Shown here piece after piece: positions 1 through 4,910 of a DNA stretch of 7,426 bases (position 1 is its first letter; each line of letters starts with the position of its first letter). Position numbers and translations under genes: made by a program. Location of the stretch: assembly GCA_016285335.1 (NCBI GenBank), contig JAEEQO010000154.1, positions 1 through 7,426 of the forward strand, in the 5' to 3' direction. Under the pieces are notes generated by a model that saw only the letters and a list, made by a program, of their open reading frames with translations, was not told the origin of the DNA and made no database searches. The DNA comes from Victivallales bacterium (GTDB taxonomy: Bacteria > Verrucomicrobiota > Lentisphaeria > Victivallales > UBA1829).

Positions 1-150
1 AAAGCGGAATCGTCCACCCCGACCATTCAGCTCAAAAAGCCGGAATCCTCGACGCCGACGATCCAGCTGAAGAAACCCGAATCGTCCACCCCGACCATTC
101 AGCTCAAAAAGCCGGAATCCTCGACCCCGACGATCCAGCTGAAGAAGCCC
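1..150 (+). repeat. In-frame 36-bp tandem repeat (KKPESSTPTIQL), copy A
   Basis: The array consists of a partial unit at 1-33, full units at 34-69, 70-105 and 106-141, and a degenerate end (KKPESE). At the DNA level two synonymous versions alternate. Units 34-69 and 106-141 differ at one base, and units 1-33 and 70-105 match closely, so the nucleotide period is 72 bp although the protein period is 12 residues. The array probably continues left of the window. Confidence 0.93.
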
Positions 151-621
151 GAATCCGAAGAGGCCGCGCCCGCTCCCGCCAAGAAGGTCGGCGAAGCCCC
201 GGTCCCGCCGGAACGCAAGCTCACGCTGAAGCTCAAAAACAAACCCGCTCAGCACGACCTCCCGAAGAACCTTATCCCCGGCCTGAACATCCCGAATATG
301 CCGCAGCAGGCGAATCAGGAGCAGGAACAGAAGCCCGAAGAGGCTGCTCAGCCCCCGGTGGCCGCTCCCGTCGAGACCTCGACTCCCGTGCCCGAAGCCG
401 TGCCCGAGGAGGCCGACGGCAAGAAGAAAAAAGCCAAGCTCCCGAAGGTCAAAAAGCAGAAGGAGCCCGGCTCCCCCGACGAGCCGAACTGGTTCTTCTT
501 CACGCTCTCCTGCCTCACGCTCATCGCGGTTTGCGCCACGGCGTACATCCTCTTCGCGCAGTACATGAACATGTACGAGGGCGCGCAGATCCCGCTGCCC
601 GAGTTCCTGATGCCGAAATGA
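1..621 (+). CDS. Repeat-rich C-terminally membrane-anchored protein, copy A (5' partial)
   Basis: Frame 1 is open from the first base to a TGA at 619-621, giving the last 206 residues; the true start lies outside the window. Residues 1-47 are tandem 12-residue units of the form KKPESSTPTIQL. A Pro/Ala/Gln/Glu-rich, probably disordered linker follows, then a Lys-rich patch (about 140-155), a single hydrophobic helix (about 164-188) and an 18-residue tail ending PEFLMPK. The positive-inside rule puts the N-terminal bulk in the cytoplasm and the tail outside, so it resembles a tail-anchored protein. The minus-strand gene at 4911-5984 is a clear paralogue: 36 of the last 44 residues are identical, and the repeat and the segment ERKLTLKLKN are shared. 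An ATG at 298 is internal, not the start. I recognise no named family and assign no function. The reading frame is certain from the repeat and paralogy. Confidence 0.88.
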   Translation, partial: KAESSTPTIQLKKPESSTPTIQLKKPESSTPTIQLKKPESSTPTIQLKKPESEEAAPAPAKKVGEAPVPPERKLTLKLKNKPAQHDLPKNLIPGLNIPNMPQQANQEQEQKPEEAAQPPVAAPVETSTPVPEAVPEEADGKKKKAKLPKVKKQKEPGSPDEPNWFFFTLSCLTLIAVCATAYILFAQYMNMYEGAQIPLPEFLMPK

Positions 622-670
622 TCGTTCGGCTCGGCTCGCGGTTACAGCGATCCATCGAGACAAAAACCGA

Positions 671-705
671 CCCCGCTCACGGGCTTTCCGTGATGCGGGG
701 TTTTT
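671..705 (+). terminator. Rho-independent terminator, probably bidirectional
   Basis: CCCCGC+TCACGG (671-682) pairs with CCGTGA (688-693) and GCGGGG (695-700), with a single bulged T at 694 and a 5-nt loop, followed by TTTTT (701-705). It lies 50 bp after the stop of copy A. An A-run at 662-666 on the other side gives a U-tract for minus-strand transcripts, so it can also end the toxin-antitoxin operon that converges from the right. Confidence 0.88.
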
Positions 706-744
706 CGTATCGTCGTGCGGCTGTCGCGAGCCCGGAATCCGAAC

Positions 745-1020
745 TCAGAAAATGTCGCTGTGGGTGCCGGTGCGAAGCAGGGTGAGCGTGAGCAGTTCGG
801 CGTTTTTCCGGTACACCAGGACCCAGTCCGCCTTGATATGGCACTCGCGGAATCCGATATAATCGCCGGACAGGGCATGATCCCGGTAGACATCCTCGAG
901 CGGTTCGTCATTGGCGAGTTTGTCGATCACAGCAAGCATTCGCTCAAGAGCTTTCCCACGCCTGAGAAGCAGCTTCATATCCTTCCGGAAACTCGCCATG
1001 CGCAGGATTTCGTATTTCAT
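745..1020 (-). CDS. yafQ: YafQ-type (RelE superfamily) mRNA interferase toxin
   Basis: This 91-residue protein has the size and sequence signature of YafQ, a ribosome-associated endoribonuclease that cleaves mRNA in the A site and is neutralised by DinJ. By alignment from memory to E. coli YafQ, the functional residues are all present: His48, His61, Asp65, Trp66, Arg83, His87 and the terminal Phe91, within the motifs GFRECHIKADW and RTGTHSDIF. The ATG overlaps the antitoxin stop as ATGA (1017-1020), which implies translational coupling. A GAAAGGA ribosome-binding sequence lies 9 nt upstream. The gene is the second of a two-gene operon expressed from the antitoxin promoter, and the terminator at 671-705 can end it. 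Nothing indicates inactivation, so it is probably functional. The family is clear; the exact cleavage specificity is not visible from sequence. Confidence 0.95.
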   Translation of the reverse strand: MKYEILRMASFRKDMKLLLRRGKALERMLAVIDKLANDEPLEDVYRDHALSGDYIGFRECHIKADWVLVYRKNAELLTLTLLRTGTHSDIF

Positions 1021-1298
1021 GACAGGAGGTCCTTTCTAAGCTCGTCGATGCTGTGAAAACGAGTCCCGCCGCCGGTCCTTTCGAGCTCAAGGGCCTCTTT
1101 CATCGCGGCGAGGGTCTCGCGGTTGGGGCGTTTTTTCTTGACCGCGAACGGCAGCCCCTCGACCTCGAGCGCCTGGTGCAGGAAGATGTTGATCGCGCCG
1201 GAGAGCGTCATGCCGAGTTCGTTGAAGAGCTTTTCGGCATCCTGTTTGACCTGTTTGTCAAGGCGGACGGTGAGGTTGGAAGTCTGTGCAGAGATCAT
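1017..1298 (-). CDS. dinJ: DinJ/RelB-family antitoxin
   Basis: This 93-residue protein starts MISAQTSNLTVRLDKQVKQ. The N-terminal half is the ribbon-helix-helix DNA-binding and dimerisation region of the RelB/DinJ family (about residues 8-50, including NELGMTLSGAINIFLHQAL). The C-terminal half, ending RFHSIDELRKDLLS, is the usual toxin-wrapping segment. The frame is open further upstream to 1358, but I chose the ATG at 1298 because AGGAGG sits 5 nt before it and the family N-terminus aligns there. The longer start would also lie on top of the promoter. It overlaps the YafQ-type toxin by 4 nt in the normal antitoxin-first order. Family members bind and neutralise the toxin and repress their own promoter; autorepression here is inferred. 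Confidence 0.95.
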   Translation of the reverse strand: MISAQTSNLTVRLDKQVKQDAEKLFNELGMTLSGAINIFLHQALEVEGLPFAVKKKRPNRETLAAMKEALELERTGGGTRFHSIDELRKDLLS

Positions 1299-1303
1299 GA
1301 TTG

Positions 1304-1309
1304 CCTCCT
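1304..1309 (-). promoter_or_regulatory. Ribosome-binding site of the antitoxin
   Basis: AGGAGG on the minus strand lies 5 nt before the ATG at 1298. It decides this start over the upstream in-frame codon at 1358. Confidence 0.85.
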
Positions 1310-1348
1310 GAGTTGAATCGTGCCGTGGTAGATTGAGTCGACACGTAC

Positions 1349-1377
1349 AATATACCATGTTCTCATGTGCTTTTCAA
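1349..1377 (-). promoter_or_regulatory. Sigma70-type promoter of the toxin-antitoxin operon
   Basis: The minus strand reads TTGAAA (1377-1372), a 17-nt spacer, then TATATT (1354-1349), which is close to consensus. Transcription would start near 1342, about 44 nt before the antitoxin ATG. Two CATG palindromes separated by 4 nt (1356-1359 and 1364-1367) sit in the spacer and could be part of an operator for the antitoxin; that part is inference. Confidence 0.75.
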
Positions 1378-1400
1378 GTGCGATCTATGGAAAAAGATAT

Positions 1401-1429
1401 AAAAAAGCACGCGCTTTTTCGCGCGTGCT
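1401..1429 (-). terminator. Rho-independent terminator of the GH2 gene
   Basis: A perfect stem, 1407-1414 with 1421-1428 (GCACGCGC/GCGCGTGC), extended by one A-T pair, has a 6-nt loop and is followed on the minus strand by TTTTTT (1406-1401). It lies 26 bp beyond the TAA of the glycoside hydrolase and just before the -35 of the toxin-antitoxin promoter. The two units are therefore transcriptionally separate. Confidence 0.9.
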
Positions 1430-1454
1430 GTGTGCCGTTGCAGAGCGAAACGGC

Positions 1455-4127
1455 TTATTTGAGGATGATCTCAAACTCCGAAATGGCCGGAGCCGGGAGC
1501 CCGGCTTTCGCCTTGAACGTGATCCGGAAGAAGAGTCCCTCGAATTTGCCGTCCATCGGGACGACTTTTTCCTTGAACGTCCCGCTGGCTTCGCCGACCG
1601 GGATCCAGTTTTCCTGATCCAGGGAGCAATCCACCTTGAACGCATATTCCGCCTCGGAGTTGAACACGATGCGGATATTGTTCGGTTTGATGATGCGCTC
1701 GGCGGAGACCGTCAGGAAGCAGTTTTCGCCGGAAGCGGCCTGATAGAACGTCTCGGGGCGTCCGTCGACGGCGCAGATCGCGGAATGTCCGGGAACGGAT
1801 TCCGACGCCTGCGTGGGTTTGTCCAGCGCCATGTTCAGCGGCTTGTCGAGCGGCTTCGTGCCGACGAGCTGGCCGGTGAACTTGACGTACGGGCGGCTTT
1901 CGATGACCACGGACTGTCCGGGCCGGAAGCCGGGGCCGCGCCTGGACGCGATCTCGATGCGGCCGGATTCGAGTCCGGGCGAAGTCGCCTCGATCACGGT
2001 CGTGCCGCTGTAGTAGGAACGGAAGTCGATGGAGCACTTGCCGTCGCGGATGGCGATGTCGGAATCCTTATTGAACGTGATGGAGCGTCCGGTGGGGAAT
2101 TCGCCGGGTCCGGAGACCACGCGGAACGTGACGTCCGGGCAGTTGCTGAGTTCTCTGCCCTGTGCATCCACGATCGTGGCGATCAGCTGCACGTCGTCGG
2201 TGCCGTCGGCGAACATGGAATTCTTGTCGGAGGTCAGGACGACCTTCGCCGGGGTGCCCTCGACGGGCCATTCCGGGTGCTTCACGCCGCCGAACACCTC
2301 GCGGTAGTAGTACCAGCGGCGTTTGGGCAGGCGGAAGTAGTCCATCGTCCCCATCCAGCCGAAACGGCCGCCCATGCTGCCGTGGTCGATGCCGCACCAG
2401 ATGATCTCGCCGCTGCGCCAGTCGTACACCTTTTTACCGTTGATGTGGCTGACGGCTTCGTAGCCCGCGTCGAACTTGCCGGGGCGGATTTCGATGCTGG
2501 AGCCGTACTCGCTGACCACGTTCGGGATGCCGGGGTTCTGGTACTCGCGGATGCGCTCGCCGTCGCCGTTGTAGCCCGCGATGTCGCTGCAATGGTCCAC
2601 CTGGCCGCGCTGGGCGCCGCCGACCGCGCAAAGTCGCGTCGGGTCGGCTTCATGGGCGATCTTCGTGAGGCGCTGCAGGAAGTCGCGCACTTTCGGCAGC
2701 ACGCGATTATCGGAAAAGAACACCTCGTTGCAGAGGCTCCAGACCACGATGGACGGGCGGTTGCGGTTGATGCGGATCATGTCGCGCAGCGTATGGATCA
2801 CGGACTCCTCGAACGGGAGCTGGTCGGCTTCCTCCACGGGGTACGCGCTCGCGCCGCCCCAGATGTTCGGGCCGCCCATGCCGGTCGTGCCCCAGAAGCA
2901 GTTCTCGCACCAGAACATCATGCCGATGCGGTCGCAGAGTTCGGCGAACACGGGATGATGCGGATAGTGGCTGCCGCGGATGATGTCGAATCCGGCTTCT
3001 TTCATGTAGCGGATGTCGCGTTCGAATCCGGCGTGGGTCACGGCGTCGCCCCAGCCCGCGCGGTCCTGATGCACGTTCGCGCCGTGGAAATAGCGGTTCT
3101 CGCCGTTCAGGAAGAACCCCTTGTCGGCGGTCCATTTGATCGTACGGAATCCGAACTGGTCGGAGAAGCGGTCGTAGAAGAGCGAGGTCTTCGCGTCGAC
3201 CACGGTGGTCTCGGCGCGGTACAGGTTCGGCGTCTCGGGCGACCAGCGTTTCGCGTCCTTCACCTGCGGCGTCACGATCTCGACCTCGCGGACGGCGTTC
3301 GGCGTCATCACGACGCCCTTTTTGGACGCCTTCGCGACGAGCGCGCCGGACGCGTCATAGATGGAGGTCTCGACGTCGACCGTGCGTTCCTCGTCGGACT
3401 GGTTGCGGATTTCGTTCACCACGCGGACGGACGTATCGCCCTCCTCCAGCTTCGGCGTCGTGATGCTCATGCCGTACCACGTCACATGGACCACGCGCTT
3501 CACGACCAGCGAGACGTCGCGGTAGATGCCGCCGGAGAACGTGTGCTCGCCCGCGCGCGGCGCGATGCGCGGATTCCAGTTGTTGTTCACCTTCACGGCG
3601 ATCAGGTTGTCGCCGTTCACCATCTGGTCGGTGAAATCGACCTCGAACCCGGTGTAGCCGCCCTCGTGATGTCCGGCGAGCTTGCCGTTCACGTACACAT
3701 CGGCGACCTGGAAGACGCCCTTGAAGTCCAGGTAGTACCGGTAGGTCTTGTTCTCCTCCGCCACGACCTGGCCGTCGCGGATCGCGAAATCCACGTTCGA
3801 AATATGGATTTTCTTGCGATACCAGCCGTCGCCGGTGTAGAAACGGTCGGAGAGGAAGTACGGCATGCTGAACGAGTGCGGGACATGCGTCGTTTCCCAC
3901 TTGCTGTCGTCGAGGTCGACCGCCTGGCCGTTCTCGACCGTACCGAGCTTGAACTTCCATTCGGCGTTCAGGTTGGAGACCACGCGGCCGGAGAGGGGCG
4001 GCTTCTTGCCCGCCGCAACAAACGGCTGATCCGCACCGATCGCCTGAGCGTTCAGGTGTGACGAACCGAGAAGCACACATCCGGCACAGAGCACCATGCC
4101 GACATACTTTCTTTTGAACAATTTCAT
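1455..4127 (-). CDS. Secreted glycoside hydrolase family 2 enzyme (beta-galactosidase/beta-glucuronidase-like) with C-terminal F5/8-type domain
   Basis: This 890-residue retaining glycosidase has a Sec signal peptide (about 1-27, basic MKLFKRK then a hydrophobic stretch, likely cleavage after LNA). The domains in order are: GH2 jelly-roll sugar-binding domain (about 48-210), Ig-like sandwich (about 211-330), TIM barrel (about 331-620), a second Ig-like domain resembling the GH2 C5 type (about 622-728), and a galactose-binding-like F5/8/CBM32-type domain (about 765-890). The acid/base is Glu468 in VVWSLCNE and the nucleophile is Glu540 in VVSEYG; IIRGSHYPHHP is also typical. The ATG at 4127 is preceded by AAAGG at 8 nt spacing. 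It appears monocistronic, with the terminator at 1401-1429. LCAGC near residue 17 looks slightly like a lipobox, but the -3 Cys argues against a lipoprotein. The substrate cannot be read from sequence. It should act in the periplasm or outside the cell. Confidence 0.95.
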   Translation of the reverse strand: MKLFKRKYVGMVLCAGCVLLGSSHLNAQAIGADQPFVAAGKKPPLSGRVVSNLNAEWKFKLGTVENGQAVDLDDSKWETTHVPHSFSMPYFLSDRFYTGDGWYRKKIHISNVDFAIRDGQVVAEENKTYRYYLDFKGVFQVADVYVNGKLAGHHEGGYTGFEVDFTDQMVNGDNLIAVKVNNNWNPRIAPRAGEHTFSGGIYRDVSLVVKRVVHVTWYGMSITTPKLEEGDTSVRVVNEIRNQSDEERTVDVETSIYDASGALVAKASKKGVVMTPNAVREVEIVTPQVKDAKRWSPETPNLYRAETTVVDAKTSLFYDRFSDQFGFRTIKWTADKGFFLNGENRYFHGANVHQDRAGWGDAVTHAGFERDIRYMKEAGFDIIRGSHYPHHPVFAELCDRIGMMFWCENCFWGTTGMGGPNIWGGASAYPVEEADQLPFEESVIHTLRDMIRINRNRPSIVVWSLCNEVFFSDNRVLPKVRDFLQRLTKIAHEADPTRLCAVGGAQRGQVDHCSDIAGYNGDGERIREYQNPGIPNVVSEYGSSIEIRPGKFDAGYEAVSHINGKKVYDWRSGEIIWCGIDHGSMGGRFGWMGTMDYFRLPKRRWYYYREVFGGVKHPEWPVEGTPAKVVLTSDKNSMFADGTDDVQLIATIVDAQGRELSNCPDVTFRVVSGPGEFPTGRSITFNKDSDIAIRDGKCSIDFRSYYSGTTVIEATSPGLESGRIEIASRRGPGFRPGQSVVIESRPYVKFTGQLVGTKPLDKPLNMALDKPTQASESVPGHSAICAVDGRPETFYQAASGENCFLTVSAERIIKPNNIRIVFNSEAEYAFKVDCSLDQENWIPVGEASGTFKEKVVPMDGKFEGLFFRITFKAKAGLPAPAISEFEIILK

Positions 4128-4215
4128 ACGTTAAGCCTTTCTGAGGTTGTCGAGTTTCGTGATTTCGTTCTGTTAATCAGATGGCCAAGGGGAGTTTTTC
4201 TCAGCCGTCATGAAG

Positions 4216-4234
4216 CGGAATCGGGGCAATTCCG
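4216..4234. promoter_or_regulatory. Operator-like inverted repeat in the GH2 leader
   Basis: CGGAAT (4216-4221) and ATTCCG (4229-4234) form a perfect 6-bp inverted repeat with a 7-nt spacer, just downstream of the candidate -10. The position suits a repressor site or a small 5' hairpin. No regulator gene is in the window. Confidence 0.35.
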
Positions 4235-4244
4235 TTTTAACGAT

Positions 4245-4272
4245 ACATTATCATAGATTTGGGAGTTTACAA
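4245..4272 (-). promoter_or_regulatory. Candidate promoter of the GH2 gene
   Basis: The minus strand has TTGTAA (4272-4267), a 16-nt spacer and TAATGT (4250-4245), inside an AT-rich stretch reading TATGATAATG. The hexamers are imperfect and overlapping alternatives exist (GATAAT with GGGTTG). It would give a leader of about 110 nt. Confidence 0.35.
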
Positions 4273-4465
4273 CCCGATTCCAGAGAAATTCGGCAGTTTT
4301 TCTGTTTTTTTTACGTGACAAAACGGAAAAATGAAGTTACATTAACGCAAAAAAGAAAGGATGCCGAACAAAAGCGGACGGCAGAAGCGCCGGGACAGAA
4401 GATAAAAAAAGGCATAAGCGAAAAAACGTCCCGTGCCGTGCATCCCCCCGGAATCCGCCGAATCC

Positions 4466-4492
4466 GGAAAACGTTTCCCCCCGAAAACGTTC
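4466..4492. promoter_or_regulatory. Two LacI-family-like operator half-palindromes
   Basis: GAAAACGTT occurs at 4467-4475 and again 16 bp later at 4483-4491. The first, in GGAAAACGTTTCCC, is palindromic about a central CG in 5 of 6 flanking pairs; the second is weaker. A central CG flanked by A and T runs is typical of LacI/PurR-family operators, which commonly control sugar-use genes. Their relation to the GH2 gene 340 bp downstream is inference. Confidence 0.3.
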
Positions 4493-4627
4493 CCCGGCCC
4501 CCCTGTCGGCGAATCCCAATGCAGACATCTGCGGACCGTTTATCCTGCCCGGGATCCCCCCGATTCCGTGATCTCCCGCGCCAGGACCGCTTATGCCGGA
4601 GGAAGGATCGCTCCCTCCTCGCTGTAT

Positions 4628-4656
4628 ACTATACCACCGTTCAGGAGGCGAAGCAA
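4628..4656 (-). promoter_or_regulatory. Promoter-like hexamer pair facing the GH2 gene
   Basis: The minus strand has TTGCTT (4656-4651), a 17-nt spacer and TATAGT (4633-4628). It could start a roughly 500-nt GH2 leader or a small RNA. No downstream gene other than GH2 is visible on this strand. Confidence 0.35.
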
Positions 4657-4680
4657 ACGTATAAACCGGCCATGAAGAGA

Positions 4681-4708
4681 AAAAAACGGGGGCCGGACGC
4701 CCTTTTTT
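4681..4708. terminator. Weak bidirectional terminator-like hairpin
   Basis: GGGC (4690-4693) pairs with GCCC (4699-4702) around a 5-nt loop, with an A-run at 4681-4686 and T6 at 4703-4708. The stem is only 4 bp plus possible G-U pairs, so function is doubtful. Confidence 0.25.
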
Positions 4709-4817
4709 CAATGTGGTCAAATTTGCTGGTCAAGTTTCGCGGCGCAAAGCCCGTCTTTTTGAAACACGCCGACGTCGAAACGTCAGGACATGGAACGCGA
4801 TTGAGGGAAAACAGCGG

Positions 4818-4855
4818 AAAAAGAGAACCGCATCCGGGGCGGACCACGGATGCGG
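4818..4855 (-). terminator. Terminator of the copy B gene
   Basis: A perfect 9-bp stem, CCGCATCCG (4828-4836) with CGGATGCGG (4847-4855), has a 10-nt loop. On the minus strand it is followed by TTCTCTTTTT (4827-4818). It lies about 55 nt past the copy B stop codon. Confidence 0.65.
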
Positions 4856-4870
4856 CGGGAATCGCGTTGT

Positions 4871-4893
4871 CATCCGCACGAAATGTGCGGATG
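4871..4893. repeat. Perfect 9-bp hairpin without U-tract
   Basis: CATCCGCAC (4871-4879) pairs perfectly with GTGCGGATG (4885-4893) over a GAAAT loop. It lies 17 nt after the copy B stop and shares the CATCCG core with the terminator hairpin next to it. There is no T-run on either side, so it may be a 3'-end stabiliser or protein site rather than a terminator. Confidence 0.7.
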
Positions 4894-4910
4894 GAAACCT
4901 CAGATCAGGC

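Larger units (their letters stand above)
4128..4910. other. 783-bp intergenic region without a convincing gene
   Basis: No reading frame here looks like protein. The frames at 4210-4989 (+) and 4337-4720 (-) have arbitrary composition, recognisable domains are absent, and the plus one runs antisense into copy B. The region contains the GH2 leader and candidate promoter, an AT-rich patch (about 4240-4420), two GAAAACGTT repeats (4467-4475 and 4483-4491), a second promoter-like pair (4628-4656), a weak bidirectional hairpin with A and T runs (4681-4708), a 13-bp imperfect direct repeat containing GGTCAA (4714-4739), a short GACGT/ACGTC hairpin (4771-4784), and the two strong hairpins at 4828-4893. 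I see no tRNA or known riboswitch. Confidence 0.6.

Noticed and set aside
1..150. 36-bp tandem repeats resembling a CRISPR array here and at 5388-5597
   Set aside because: There are no spacers, units abut each other, both arrays are translated in frame, and no cas gene is present.
715..1316. Plus-strand frames opposite the toxin and antitoxin (715-1056, 1053-1316)
   Set aside because: Both are antisense to genes with clear family motifs and lack plausible protein features.
1365..4061. 898-codon open frame on the plus strand, almost fully antisense to the GH2 gene
   Set aside because: The minus frame has a signal peptide, complete GH2 domains and both catalytic glutamates. The plus frame has no recognisable domain and a His/Asp/Arg/Val-heavy composition expected from the complement of GC-rich codons.
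4337..4720. 127-codon minus-strand frame upstream of GH2
   Set aside because: Gly/Phe/Pro-rich text without a good start, covering the operator-like repeats; nothing supports translation.
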